This document shows positions 50,729-61,763 of a stretch of DNA of 64,000 nt, piece by piece. The stretch comes from Neomicrococcus aestuarii (GTDB taxonomy: Bacteria > Actinomycetota > Actinomycetes > Actinomycetales > Micrococcaceae). The notes beneath the pieces are model-generated. The model made no database searches. It worked only from the letters and a program-made list of their open reading frames with translations, and was not told the DNA's origin. Location: assembly GCF_014201135.1 (NCBI RefSeq), contig NZ_JACHDR010000001.1, positions 1,488,001 to 1,552,000 on the forward strand, written 5' to 3'. The stretch's first letter is position 1, and each line of letters opens with the position of its first letter. The position numbers were made by a program, and so were the translations under genes.

Positions 50729-51730
50729 GTGGACACTTCAAGCATCGCTCAAGCGCACCAACGCATCAACGGCTGGTTCTCCGAAGCCGCGCGCGATCTG
50801 CCGTGGCGCCGCCCCGACGCAACCCCGTGGGGCATCATGGTGAGCGAATTTATGCTCCAGCAGACGCCCGTAGTGCGGGTGCTTCCAGTGTGGCATGAGT
50901 GGATGCGCCGCTGGCCCACCCCCGCCCTACTGGCCGCAGAACCGTCCGGCGAGGCCGTGCGCGCGTGGGGGCGGCTCGGCTACCCGCGGCGAGCGCTACG
51001 CCTGCATGCCGCTGCTGTGACAATCGTTGAGGAGTACGACGGCGCCGTCCCCGGCTCCCCCGAAGCCCTCCTGTCCCTGCCGGGCGTGGGAGGCTACACC
51101 GCTGCCGCGATTTCATCGTTCGCTTTCCGCATTCCGGCGGTGGTGGTGGATACGAACATACGGCGCGTTCACGCCCGACTCTTCACCGGCAACGCGCTGC
51201 CCGAGCCTGCGCTTACTGCCGCCGAGAACGCGTTGGCCGCGGACCTCATGCCCGCGGATCCGGAGCAAGCCAATATCTGGAATGCCGCCGTCATGGAGCT
51301 TGGTGCGCTGATCTGCACCGCACGATCACCGCAGTGCATGGATTGTCCCGTTCAAGATCTGTGCTCGTGGGTGGCTGCCGGAAAACCTGAACCGCATTAC
51401 ACGCCGAAGGGCCAAGCCTGGCACGGGACCGATCGCCAAGTGCGCGGGGCCATCATGGGCGTCCTGCGGGAGGCGCCCGTGAGCGTTCCGCGAATGGATC
51501 TGGTGCATTCGAACGGACAAGCCGTACCCGAAGTGCTGCTCGGCGAGCACTTTGAACCCGCTTTAGCTCCGGAGAGCATCGGCGAGCTCGCCGAACGGCG
51601 GGTTGTGGAAGCGTGGAAGAAGCTCTCTGCCCTGACGGCCGATAAGAAGCAGCGAGAAAGTTGCCTCGAAGGGCTGCTCCGGGACGGGCTGGCGTTTGAA
51701 TCGGATGGGCGGATCAGCCTGCACGGCTAG
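50729..51730 (+). CDS. mutY: A/G-specific adenine DNA glycosylase MutY
   Basis: 333-residue MutY, removing adenine mispaired with 8-oxoguanine. It has the catalytic region LPWRRPDATPWGIMVSEFMLQQTPV, the helix-hairpin-helix LLSLPGVGGYTAAAISSFAFRIPAVVVDTNIRRV with catalytic Asp, and a 4Fe-4S loop C-X6-C-X2-C-X5-C near residues 193-210 (CTARSPQCMDCPVQDLC). The GTG start at 50729 follows AAGGTAAGGA; an ATG at 50708 is possible, but it sits right behind a candidate -10 (TACAGT 50698-50703). The open frame further upstream overlaps the opposing gene and is not used. Confidence 0.9.
   Translation: MDTSSIAQAHQRINGWFSEAARDLPWRRPDATPWGIMVSEFMLQQTPVVRVLPVWHEWMRRWPTPALLAAEPSGEAVRAWGRLGYPRRALRLHAAAVTIVEEYDGAVPGSPEALLSLPGVGGYTAAAISSFAFRIPAVVVDTNIRRVHARLFTGNALPEPALTAAENALAADLMPADPEQANIWNAAVMELGALICTARSPQCMDCPVQDLCSWVAAGKPEPHYTPKGQAWHGTDRQVRGAIMGVLREAPVSVPRMDLVHSNGQAVPEVLLGEHFEPALAPESIGELAERRVVEAWKKLSALTADKKQRESCLEGLLRDGLAFESDGRISLHG
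51033..51045 (+). repeat. Repeat copy 9, AGTACGACGGCGC
   Basis: Copy with G at the variable position, inside mutY, read E-Y-D-G-A. Confidence 0.65.
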
Positions 51731-51773
51731 CCCCAGACGAGGCCCACTCGCTAACAATAGGCAGCTAACGAAA

Positions 51774-51813
51774 AACGCGGCGCTCCTTGAGTAATCTCAG
51801 GGGACGCCGCGTT
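51774..51813. terminator. Bidirectional terminator after mutY
   Basis: Inverted repeat with a 9-bp outer stem (51774-51782 and 51805-51813) and inner CTTGAG/CTCAG pairing, lying between the converging mutY and Rv0909-like genes, flanked by A and T runs. Confidence 0.7.
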
Positions 51814-51826
51814 ATAAAAAGTCTTG

Positions 51827-52048
51827 TTATGGAGCCTGCTCTTCAGCTGGCTGTTCTGCCTGCTGATCGCCCAGGTGCTGGGTCTGAGCGTTGTCGACGA
51901 AGTCGTTAGCGGCACCTGCGTGCTCGCCCAACTTGTCCGAGTGCTGCTCCTGGAGGTTATCGACTGCTTCGTTGATCTGATCGCCGTGCTCGTTGGTGAG
52001 GTTGTTAACCTGTTCGCCAAGTCCGCCGAGGTTATCTGCGAATCCCAT
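51827..52048 (-). CDS. Small Rv0909-like antitoxin-family protein
   Basis: 73-residue acidic helical protein, MGFADNLGGLGEQVNNLTNEHGDQINEAVDNLQEQHSDKLGEHAGAANDFVDNAQ, resembling the short actinobacterial proteins annotated as Rv0909/MT0933 antitoxins. No toxin gene is adjacent, so a toxin-antitoxin role is doubtful; such proteins are often abundant and stress-linked. AGAGGA lies five bases before the ATG at 52048, so the longer frame is not used. Confidence 0.68.
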   Translation of the reverse strand: MGFADNLGGLGEQVNNLTNEHGDQINEAVDNLQEQHSDKLGEHAGAANDFVDNAQTQHLGDQQAEQPAEEQAP

Positions 52049-52212
52049 TGCGTTCCTCTTTTCACGTTGATTCGTCTGCCGAAATACTTCAGTCAGACCT
52101 TTCACAGCGTTGGCCCGTCAAGGCCGTGCCGTTACTTCACGGTACGCATGCTTTGCGTGGATAGTCCAGCGAAAACTACCTAGGAGTATCCTGAATGAAA
52201 GCTCTTAGACAG

Positions 52213-52722
52213 CTAGAAGTTCAAGATCATACGGGTATTACCTAGCGTATTTTGCTTTACTCGTGCCAAGTCAAGGAACTCTGCGACGCCTTCGTCAGTA
52301 GAACGCAAGAGTTCTTGGAGGACCGCGGGATCCACGGCAGATTGATCTTCCATCACGGAAAAACCGTGACGTTCGAAGAACTCAACCTCAAAGGTCAGGC
52401 AGAAAACACGCTTTACTCCCAGCGCGCGAGCGTCCTCCACCAAGCGTTCTAGCAGCGCGTGGCCCACTCCCAAGCCTCGAACGGTCGAGGAAACCGCCAG
52501 CGTGCGCACTTCAGCGATGTCTTCCCACATCACATGAACGGCACCGCAACCTACAAGTTCGCCGGCCGCGTTGTCGGCAACGCGGAACTCCTGCAAGGAC
52601 TCGTAATAAGCCACTGCTTCCTTCTCAAGGAGGATGCGCGCCTCGGCATAAGGCTTGACGAGGGATCGGATTCCCGGAACATCAGCGGTGGTGGCCCGGC
52701 GGATCTCAAAGTCATGTGGCAT
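52213..52722 (-). CDS. argA: Amino-acid N-acetyltransferase (N-acetylglutamate synthase, ArgA of actinobacterial type)
   Basis: 169-residue GNAT enzyme that acetylates glutamate as the first step of arginine synthesis. It closely follows the short mycobacterial ArgA: IRRATTADVPGIRSLVKPYAEARILLEKEAVAYYESLQEF, GCGAVHVMWEDIAEVRTLAVSSTVRGLGVGHALLERL (acetyl-CoA loop), and the C-terminal VAEFLDLARVKQNTLGNTRMIL. TAAGAT (52735-52730) ends seven bases before the ATG at 52722, giving a leaderless start; ATG 52731 overlaps that hexamer. It follows the clpC terminator. Confidence 0.87.
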   Translation of the reverse strand: MPHDFEIRRATTADVPGIRSLVKPYAEARILLEKEAVAYYESLQEFRVADNAAGELVGCGAVHVMWEDIAEVRTLAVSSTVRGLGVGHALLERLVEDARALGVKRVFCLTFEVEFFERHGFSVMEDQSAVDPAVLQELLRSTDEGVAEFLDLARVKQNTLGNTRMILNF

Positions 52723-52835
52723 AGGTTCCATCTTAGGTTGTTTCGAATCGGCCCACTTGCGGGCGATCTGGTCCCTTGACGCCCTCTGGTCTTCACGCGC
52801 GCCTTCTGGTCCGCTCCTGCCCTGATCTTGACGCA

Positions 52836-52875
52836 CTGAAGGCTCCTACCGCATTTCTGCGACAGGAGCCTTCAG
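52836..52875 (-). terminator. Terminator of clpC
   Basis: Perfect 12-bp inverted repeat (52836-52847 and 52864-52875) 39 bases downstream of the clpC stop. It also argues against an argA start upstream of it. Confidence 0.8.
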
Positions 52876-52913
52876 TTACTTAGGAGTGGTTTTCGAACCC
52901 GCGGTTCGAAAGA

Positions 52914-55427
<2,514 letters not shown>

Positions 55428-55520
55428 GAGAACACTCCTCGCTAACGCTTGGATTCGATGCTACGCACCTTGAGAGCGCTTTTGGGGAATGTTCGCCACG
55501 GGGATAACGATCACAATCGC

Positions 55521-55562
55521 AAAACTGGCGCCTCACCTCTTACGAGGTAAGACACCAGTTTT
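55521..55562 (-). terminator. Terminator of lsr2
   Basis: Inverted repeat with AAAACTGG/CCAGTTTT ends (55521-55528 and 55555-55562) and inner CCTC/GAGG pairing; lies between lsr2 and clpC. Confidence 0.7.
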
Positions 55563-55599
55563 CTCGAGCGAGAGGCGGCGCTGAGATCTCACGCAGTAC

Positions 55600-55896
55600 T
55601 TATGCGTTTTCCTTGCGGTAAGCGTCGATGAGTTCTTGCTGAAGACGTCCACGCTTGTTGACTTCGTAACCCTTACGGCGAGCCCATGAACGGATCTCAG
55701 ACGCATCTTCGGCAGAGTGCGCACGAGTGCGACGCGCTACCTTGATGTACTTGTCGAGTGCCTTCTTCAGCTCGGTGCGGTTAGCCGCACTGAGGTCAAT
55801 CTCGTAATGAATTCCGTTAAGCCCAAAATGAACTGTTTCAGCATTTTGCGACCCATCGAGATCATCCACGAGGCGAATTTCAACCTTGCGTGCCAT
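55600..55896 (-). CDS. lsr2: Lsr2 nucleoid-associated protein
   Basis: 98-residue H-NS-like silencer of AT-rich DNA. The N-terminal oligomerisation domain (ARKVEIRLVDDLDGSQNAETVHFGLNGIHYEIDLSAANRTELKKAL) and a C-terminal DNA-binding part with the AT-hook-like RGR at residues 82-84 are both present. Typical length. The upstream region is AT-rich and carries an 11-bp inverted repeat (55934-56000), consistent with self-regulation but unproven. Confidence 0.95.
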   Translation of the reverse strand: MARKVEIRLVDDLDGSQNAETVHFGLNGIHYEIDLSAANRTELKKALDKYIKVARRTRAHSAEDASEIRSWARRKGYEVNKRGRLQQELIDAYRKENA

Positions 55897-55933
55897 TTGG
55901 AATACCTTCCACCCAGGAATTTGTTGTCAAAAA

Positions 55934-56000
55934 TTCGGATGAATCAATTCACATAATAAATGAACGCCTTCGACCCCCGAGTCGATTTTATTCATCCGAA
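55934..56000. promoter_or_regulatory. Long-spaced inverted repeat upstream of lsr2
   Basis: TTCGGATGAAT at 55934-55944 and its exact complement at 55990-56000, 56 bp centre to centre, in the AT-rich promoter of lsr2. It could be a pair of operator half-sites or two sites for a bridging protein such as Lsr2 itself. Confidence 0.45.
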
Positions 56001-56082
56001 CCGTTGGGAAGTCTACGCTGATAACTTATGTTTGTCGCTAGATTTTGGAATGTTTACAGCGGCTTTTGAGCAAATATGAACG

Positions 56083-56307
56083 CTATTCGCCCTTTGCTCT
56101 GTCTGCCGTATTTGAAGAACCATCTTCAGATTCCGTTTCAGAAACTCTTTCTATGTTGGAAACCGAAGTATTCTCGCCGTCATAGCGCTCTAATGACTCC
56201 GCTTGTGCTTCGCGTTCTTTGCGGTCCGCGTTAAACAATGCGCGAATCACAAAGAAGAAAATGATGGAAACAAAAATCGTGGGCAGTAGAACTTCTACGT
56301 ACTCCAT
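56083..56307 (-). CDS. Small single-span membrane protein downstream of lysS
   Basis: 74 residues with one N-terminal membrane segment (LLPTIFVSIIFFFVIRALF) and a charged cytoplasmic tail rich in Glu/Ser/Asp (RKEREAQAESLERYDGENTS). No family recognised. It starts two bases past the lysS stop, so it is cotranscribed and probably translationally coupled. Codon use is more AT-rich than that of lysS. Confidence 0.68.
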   Translation of the reverse strand: MEYVEVLLPTIFVSIIFFFVIRALFNADRKEREAQAESLERYDGENTSVSNIERVSETESEDGSSNTADRAKGE

Positions 56308-56309
56308 GC

Positions 56310-57833
56310 TTAGGCCTCGGGCTTCAAGAACGGGAAGAGAATGGTTTCGCGAATACCAGCGCCGGTGAAGAGCATGACCAATCGGTCAATGCCCAGCCCG
56401 ATGCCACCCATTGGAGGTGCACCGTATTCGAGCGCACGCAAGAAATCTTCGTCGAGCTGCATGGCTTCGTCGTCTCCTCCGGCGGCCAAACGTGACTGTT
56501 CCGTCAAACGCTCGCGCTGAATCACGGGGTCAATGAGTTCGGAGAACGCGGTGCCGCGTTCCATGCCGCCGATGATGAGGTCCCACGCTTCAATCAGGCC
56601 AGGCTCGGAGCGGTGCGGACGGGCCAACGGCTGAGCTGCCGGCGGGTAGTCGTAAACGAACGTGGGGTTCAAGAGCGTCGGCTCGACAATTTCGCCGAAG
56701 AGTTCAATGACGACCTTCTCGGCGCCCCATGAAGGCTGCAGCTTCACTTCGTGCTTTTCAGCGATCTCGAGCAACGTCTCGAGTGGGGTCTCCGGCGTGA
56801 TTTCTACGCCGACGGCCTCAGACAATCCCGGGTACACACCCAGCCAGCGCCATTCGCCATCGAGGTCAATGACACCCTTGTCCGTCTCGATCTGACGGCT
56901 CGCACCAACAGCGTCGGCCGCGGCCAGGATGACTTCCTTGAGACGATCGGCCATCACAAACTGGTCTGCGTAGGCTTCGTAGCACTCCAGCATGGTGAAT
57001 TCTGGCGAGTGCGTGGAGTCCACGCCTTCGTTGCGGAAGATGCGTCCAATTTCGTAGACGCGGTCAACGCCACCCACCACAGCACGCTTCAAGTAAAGCT
57101 CGAGCGCAATACGCATGGTCATGGGCTGGTCGAACGCGTTCAAGTGCGTGTGGAACGGACGGGCTGCTGCGCCGCCGTGGACCAGCTGAAGCATTGGCGT
57201 CTCGGCCTCAACGTAGTCGTGAGCTTCAAGCGTCTGACGGATAGCGCGCGTGATCGCAGCGCGCTTGTAGATCATTTCGCGCGCTTCATCGCGCACAATC
57301 AGGTCCGCGTAGCGCTGGCGTACGCGGGTTTCCTCGTTCAAGTCCGCGTGCAGGACTGGCAAGGGGCGAAGCGCCTTGGAGGCCATCTGCCAGGACTGCG
57401 CCATGATGGACAGCTCGCCGCGGCGCGAAGAAATCACGCGACCGGTGATGGAGACGTGATCGCCCAAGTCAACGAGGTGCTTCCACTCAGCGAGCGATTC
57501 TTCGCCGACCTCCGCGAGCGAGAGCATGACCTGCAAGCGCACGCCTTCACCCTTGAGGCCACCTTCTTGGAGGGTTGCGAAGCAGAGCTTGCCGGTATTG
57601 CGCATGAATACGATGCGGCCGGCGATGCTGACAACGTCTTGCGTTTCCTCGCCAGCTTCGAGGTGCGCGTACTGGGCGCGGATCTCGGTGAGGCTGTGCG
57701 TGCGTGGCACGCCAACGGGGTACGCTTCCCGCCCAGAAGAGAGCAGTTCCTCGCGTTTCGCTGAGCGAACGGCACGCTGATCATTCATGTTGATCGTGGA
57801 ATTTGAGGGGGCAGTGGAATTTTTGGCAGTCAC
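56310..57833 (-). CDS. lysS: Lysyl-tRNA synthetase, class II
   Basis: 507 residues. OB-fold anticodon-binding domain about residues 60-170 (VSIAGRIVFMRNTGKLCFATLQEGG), then a class II catalytic core with motif 2 FRNEGVDSTHSPEFTMLECYEAY and motif 3 GGIGLGIDRLVMLFTG. The GTG start at 57833 has TAGAAT (57847-57842) ending eight bases before it, so the leader is absent or only one or two bases long. It is divergent from the first hydrolase gene. Confidence 0.95.
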   Translation of the reverse strand: MTAKNSTAPSNSTINMNDQRAVRSAKREELLSSGREAYPVGVPRTHSLTEIRAQYAHLEAGEETQDVVSIAGRIVFMRNTGKLCFATLQEGGLKGEGVRLQVMLSLAEVGEESLAEWKHLVDLGDHVSITGRVISSRRGELSIMAQSWQMASKALRPLPVLHADLNEETRVRQRYADLIVRDEAREMIYKRAAITRAIRQTLEAHDYVEAETPMLQLVHGGAAARPFHTHLNAFDQPMTMRIALELYLKRAVVGGVDRVYEIGRIFRNEGVDSTHSPEFTMLECYEAYADQFVMADRLKEVILAAADAVGASRQIETDKGVIDLDGEWRWLGVYPGLSEAVGVEITPETPLETLLEIAEKHEVKLQPSWGAEKVVIELFGEIVEPTLLNPTFVYDYPPAAQPLARPHRSEPGLIEAWDLIIGGMERGTAFSELIDPVIQRERLTEQSRLAAGGDDEAMQLDEDFLRALEYGAPPMGGIGLGIDRLVMLFTGAGIRETILFPFLKPEA

Positions 57834-57889
57834 GATCAGCTATTCTACCGTTCTTCTGTTGGCGCACGTCCCCGCTAGATTGGGCAGTT

Positions 57890-58765
57890 ATGCGGGGAAT
57901 TACGTCAGTTCTTGAGTACGACGACGCAGCTCGCCTTGAGATCTTCACCGCCCATCCCAGCGGGCAGCGGTGGCGAGCTGGTCAGCGCGACCCCAGTGGC
58001 GGCGTCGTACTGATCCACGGAACCATGGTCACGGCGCGCGTGTATCTGCGTGCCGCGCTGCGACTTGCGAACCTTTTGCAGGCGCCGGTGCACGTCTATA
58101 ACCGGCGCGGGCGGGGCGGGTCGAGCCCACAAGGCGCCGAGCTGTCCCTCGAGTCCGAGGCTCGCGATGCGCTCAAAGTGTTGTCGACAACGGGTGCGCG
58201 CAACATTTTGGGGCACAGTTTTGGCGGTTCAGTGGCGCTCATGGTGGGGGCGATCGCTGAGGACTCGGGCGTCAACGTGAACAGAATCGCAACGTTCGAT
58301 GCCGCGCTTCCCTTTGATACCGGCCTTCACGAACTGTGGGATCCCACCTTGCCGGAGGTTGCGGCGCAAGGACACACGGGCAAAGCGTGGGCCATGCTGG
58401 TGCGCGGGTTGGGGACCGCGAGCGTGCTGTCGAAAGCGCCGCAAAGTCATCTAGAGCTGTTGTCGGCGTTGACGTCTAAGACACCGCCTGGGCAGGTCAT
58501 GCGCGCGCTGGTTCCGGCGTCGGTTCGCGAAGTCCAAGCCATTGTGGACGCACCCAGGTTCACGATTCCACGCAATGTTTTCATGGTCACTGGCCAGTTC
58601 AGTCCGGCGTATTTTCGGAGGAGTGCCGAGGTCGCCTCAGCGCTGGAACCGAGCACTCGGACGCTCGTGGCTCCGGGCTATTGGCACGATGGTCCAATTC
58701 GTGGCGGTGGGTGGCTGTTGCGCCGATACGCACAATTCTTTTCGGGAAATCTAAACTATTCATGA
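57890..58765 (+). CDS. Alpha/beta hydrolase A of a tandem pair
   Basis: 291-residue hydrolase with no signal peptide. Oxyanion region LIHGTMVTARVY, a conserved YNRRGRGGSS loop, nucleophile elbow GHSFGGSVAL, and a C-terminal His in APGYWHDGPIRG. It is paralogous to the next gene. TAGATT (57876-57881) ends eight bases before the ATG at 57890, so the transcript is probably near-leaderless, and the open frame upstream is not used. Copies of the 13-mer repeat lie at codons 9-13 and at 57999. Substrate unknown. Confidence 0.78.
   Translation: MRGITSVLEYDDAARLEIFTAHPSGQRWRAGQRDPSGGVVLIHGTMVTARVYLRAALRLANLLQAPVHVYNRRGRGGSSPQGAELSLESEARDALKVLSTTGARNILGHSFGGSVALMVGAIAEDSGVNVNRIATFDAALPFDTGLHELWDPTLPEVAAQGHTGKAWAMLVRGLGTASVLSKAPQSHLELLSALTSKTPPGQVMRALVPASVREVQAIVDAPRFTIPRNVFMVTGQFSPAYFRRSAEVASALEPSTRTLVAPGYWHDGPIRGGGWLLRRYAQFFSGNLNYS
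57915..57927 (+). repeat. Repeat copy 10, AGTACGACGACGC
   Basis: Exact copy eight codons into hydrolase A, read E-Y-D-D-A. It forms an inverted pair with the copy at 57999-58011. Confidence 0.8.
57999..58011 (-). repeat. Repeat copy 11, AGTACGACGCCGC
   Basis: Copy with C at the variable position, in hydrolase A, read G-V-V-L on the coding strand. Confidence 0.65.
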
Positions 58766-59766
58766 TGAGAAAATCCCTCAATACCGTATTTCGGCGCCTT
58801 TCAGACGTTCGTCGTATTCCCGTTGTTGAACGCGACGTTGTCACGCCCGATGGAGGTGTTTTGGCGCTCGCGAGCTACGGAAATGCGCATGCCGATGGGA
58901 ATCATCGAGTGTTAGTGGTGGGCGGGGCGTTCATCACCGCCTTGATTTACCGACCCTTCGCGCAGTCGCTAGCCGTTCGGTTGGGTAAGGAATGGGGCGT
59001 GGACGTCTATGATCGGCGAGGCCGCGGAGGTTCTACCGAGCAGCCCTCTTATTACAATCTGGACCTTGAGATCTCAGATCTCGCGACCATGATGCGGGCG
59101 ACCGGTGCACGAAATCTCTTTGGGCATTCGCTCGGTGGATCCGTGGTCCTGAACGCAGTGCAGTCCTTTACCGGCCACGGGACGGCCTCGCCGAAGACGG
59201 TTCCGGGCGGAAAGGCCGCTTTTGGGGATTCGTTCGAGGATCCGACCCTCATCCCGGCGAAGCTCGCGGTCTACGACGCGGCGTTAAACATTGACGGTTC
59301 GCTCGATTCTGGGTGGTTGACTCAGGTTCAGAGCGCGGCGGCGGACGGCAAGTGGCATCACGCGGTTGCTCACGTACAGCGGGACATGAAGACTCTGCCC
59401 ACGTTGTCCAAGGTGCCCGAACCAATTCTGGCAGCGCTGGTCCTGCTGACGCGCCCCACACCTTTCGGCAAGCGGATCAAGACTCTTTTACCAACAGGCG
59501 TGGGGGAACTTTCGGCCGCTCTTACTGAGGAGGATCACGCTGAAGATTTCGCAAGCCTCCCCGAGGGTACGCGTTTTATGGCTGGCTCTCTCAGCCCCGA
59601 GTATTTCCGGGTGACAGCGCAGCGACTCCACACGGTGGTATCAGGATCCACCTACGAGGAGTCGCCCAAGCTGTGGCACGGAGCGGTCCCGGCCGCGATG
59701 AAAGAACTCATTGACGACATCGCCGAGTACTTCACCGAGCAACCCGCTGGGCAATCCACCAAGTAA
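58762..59766 (+). CDS. Alpha/beta hydrolase B of a tandem pair
   Basis: 334-residue paralogue of hydrolase A: VVGGAFITALIYRPF, VYDRRGRGGSTEQPSYYNLDLE, nucleophile elbow GHSLGGSVVL, and C-terminal His in ESPKLWHGAVP. It has an insert around residues 150-170. Its ATG overlaps the stop of gene A (ATGA), so the two are coupled. The shared DRRGRGGS loop marks them as one duplication. Function unknown. Confidence 0.78.
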   Translation: MMRKSLNTVFRRLSDVRRIPVVERDVVTPDGGVLALASYGNAHADGNHRVLVVGGAFITALIYRPFAQSLAVRLGKEWGVDVYDRRGRGGSTEQPSYYNLDLEISDLATMMRATGARNLFGHSLGGSVVLNAVQSFTGHGTASPKTVPGGKAAFGDSFEDPTLIPAKLAVYDAALNIDGSLDSGWLTQVQSAAADGKWHHAVAHVQRDMKTLPTLSKVPEPILAALVLLTRPTPFGKRIKTLLPTGVGELSAALTEEDHAEDFASLPEGTRFMAGSLSPEYFRVTAQRLHTVVSGSTYEESPKLWHGAVPAAMKELIDDIAEYFTEQPAGQSTK

Positions 59767-59828
59767 TAGCCGCTTACTACCGGCGGTCGATGTAAGACGT
59801 AGACATCAGCCGCCGACATCAGACGTCG

Positions 59829-61763
59829 CTACCAGATGACCACGCGGTCTTCAGGGTCAAGCCACATGCCATCACCGGGCCGCGTCTGGTACGCCTGATG
59901 GAAGGCTTCCAGGTTCTTGACGATCTGGTTGCAGCGGAACTCGTTGGGTGAGTGCGGATCCGTCTTGAGACGAGTCAGCATTGTCTCGGAACGCGTGATC
60001 GAGCGCCAGCTCTCCGCCCAGGCACCGAAGAAACGCTGATCGCCGGTGCGACCGTCAATCACCTCATCTTCGTCAACACCAAGCTTTTGAAGCTCCAGCT
60101 TGTACGCCTTGTACGCAATGCCCAGGCCGCCCAAGTCGCCAATGTTTTCACCCAAAGTGAGCTTGCCGTTGACCTTATTGCCAGGGGTTTCCGGTGGCTC
60201 GAGCTCGTCGAACTGCGCCACCAACTTGCCTGTCAGTGCTTCGAAGGCCGCGCGGTCCTCATCGGTCCACCAGTTATTCAACTGTCCGGTGCCATCGAAC
60301 TGGGAGCCTTGATCGTCGAAGCCGTGGCCGATCTCGTGGCCAATCACTGCGCCGATCGAACCGAAGTTGGAGGCGGTGTCACGCTCAGCATCGAAGAACG
60401 GCAATTGCAGGATGGCGGCCGGGAACGCGATCTCGTTCAACAGCGGGTGGTAGTACGCGTTGACGGTCTGCGGGAACATGAACCACAGCTCGCGGTCCAC
60501 GCCGTCGTCGATCTTTTGCAGCTCGCGCTTGAATTCGAATTCGTTGACGTTCGCGGCGTTCTGAATGACGTCGTTCGGAGTGGTTTCGATACTGGAGTAG
60601 TCGATCCACTGGTCCGGGTAGCCGATCTTCGTGCGGAAGGATCCCAGCTTTTCGAGTGCTTTTTCCTTCGTAGCGTCCGTCATCCACGGCAATTGCTGAA
60701 TGGATTCACGGTAGGCGTCTACGAGTCGCTCAACGAGCTCCTCCATGGTGGCTTTGTCACTTGGCGGGAAGTGCTTGGCAACGTAAAGCTGCCCGACGTC
60801 TTCGCCCACGCCTCCCTCAACAAAGGCGACGCCGCGCTTCCAACGTTCCTTGAGCTGCTCCACGCCGGCGAGCTTCTTTTGGTAGAACTCGAAGCCCTCG
60901 TTCACGAACGCTTCGGACAGGTACGGTGCGAACGAGCGCACCACCTGCACCATGAGCCAGCTCTTCCACTGCCCCAGCGGACGCTCGCGGGCTTCCTTTT
61001 CCACACCTTCGAGGAAGCTGGGCTGCCAGAGGTTCACTTCAGCGAAGTACTTCGACTCGATTCCGGCGCCAGCCAGCCACTTCTCGATCAATGGGTGCAA
61101 GGCAAAAAGCTCAGCCGCAGTAGTGAGGTTATAGCGGGCTTGGGCGTCGCGGGACTTCACTCGATCCCAGTGGTGGCTCGCGAGAGATTCTTCCAGCACG
61201 ACGACGCCGGCACTCGCTTCCGCAGCATCGTTGCGTCCGGCCAGGCTCAAGAGACGAACGAGGTGCTCCTGATACTGGCCTTTGAGTTCTGCGAACTGCT
61301 CTTCGCGGTAGTACGACTCATCCGGAAGACCCAGACCCGATTGCAGGAAGGTCAAGAGGTTGCGATCCGGCTGGCCCGGATCGTTGGAGGCTCCCACACC
61401 GTAGATGCCACTGATTCCTTCGCGCTGATAACGCCCCAAGACGGTGAAAAGTTCGTCAATGGTGGAGATCGTGTCAATCTCTTCGAGGTACGCCTTGATG
61501 GGTTCGGCGCCACGGGCTTCAATGCCGTCAATGTCCATGAAGGATGCAAAAAGATCCGAGATTCGCCGCGCTTTCGGGTCATTGGCGTGGTCTCCGGAGG
61601 CCGTTGACTCCTCAATGATGGCGTGAACGTTGGCCTCTGCCTTTTCACGGAGCTCTTCGAAGGATCCGTAAGTTCCCCTGTCAGCGGGGATCGTTGCAGA
61701 ACTCATCCAGGCGCCATTGAGGGAACGGAACAAATCATCTTGTGGGCGGATTGATTGCGTCAT
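59829..61763 (-). CDS. M13-family metallopeptidase (PepO/neprilysin-like)
   Basis: 644-residue zinc endopeptidase of the M13 family. The zinc motif is VIGHEIGHGFDDQGSQFDGTG near residue 474, with the third ligand in ENIGDLGGLGIAYKAY and the NAYYHP substrate-binding motif before it. C-terminal HSPNEFRCNQIVKNLEAFHQAY is characteristic. No signal peptide, so probably cytoplasmic. TAGGCT (61775-61770) ends six bases before the ATG at 61763, so the transcript is likely leaderless. Probable oligopeptide degradation. Confidence 0.92.
   Translation of the reverse strand: MTQSIRPQDDLFRSLNGAWMSSATIPADRGTYGSFEELREKAEANVHAIIEESTASGDHANDPKARRISDLFASFMDIDGIEARGAEPIKAYLEEIDTISTIDELFTVLGRYQREGISGIYGVGASNDPGQPDRNLLTFLQSGLGLPDESYYREEQFAELKGQYQEHLVRLLSLAGRNDAAEASAGVVVLEESLASHHWDRVKSRDAQARYNLTTAAELFALHPLIEKWLAGAGIESKYFAEVNLWQPSFLEGVEKEARERPLGQWKSWLMVQVVRSFAPYLSEAFVNEGFEFYQKKLAGVEQLKERWKRGVAFVEGGVGEDVGQLYVAKHFPPSDKATMEELVERLVDAYRESIQQLPWMTDATKEKALEKLGSFRTKIGYPDQWIDYSSIETTPNDVIQNAANVNEFEFKRELQKIDDGVDRELWFMFPQTVNAYYHPLLNEIAFPAAILQLPFFDAERDTASNFGSIGAVIGHEIGHGFDDQGSQFDGTGQLNNWWTDEDRAAFEALTGKLVAQFDELEPPETPGNKVNGKLTLGENIGDLGGLGIAYKAYKLELQKLGVDEDEVIDGRTGDQRFFGAWAESWRSITRSETMLTRLKTDPHSPNEFRCNQIVKNLEAFHQAYQTRPGDGMWLDPEDRVVIW

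Noticed and set aside
51827-52048. Complete toxin-antitoxin module
   Set aside because: Only an Rv0909-like antitoxin-family protein is present; neighbours are mutY and argA, not a toxin.
56751-57764. 337-codon open frame antisense to lysS
   Set aside because: A shadow frame in a GC-rich gene; lysS motifs are clear.
59952-61607. 551-codon open frame antisense to the M13 peptidase gene
   Set aside because: A shadow of a well-supported M13 peptidase, without motifs or ribosome site.
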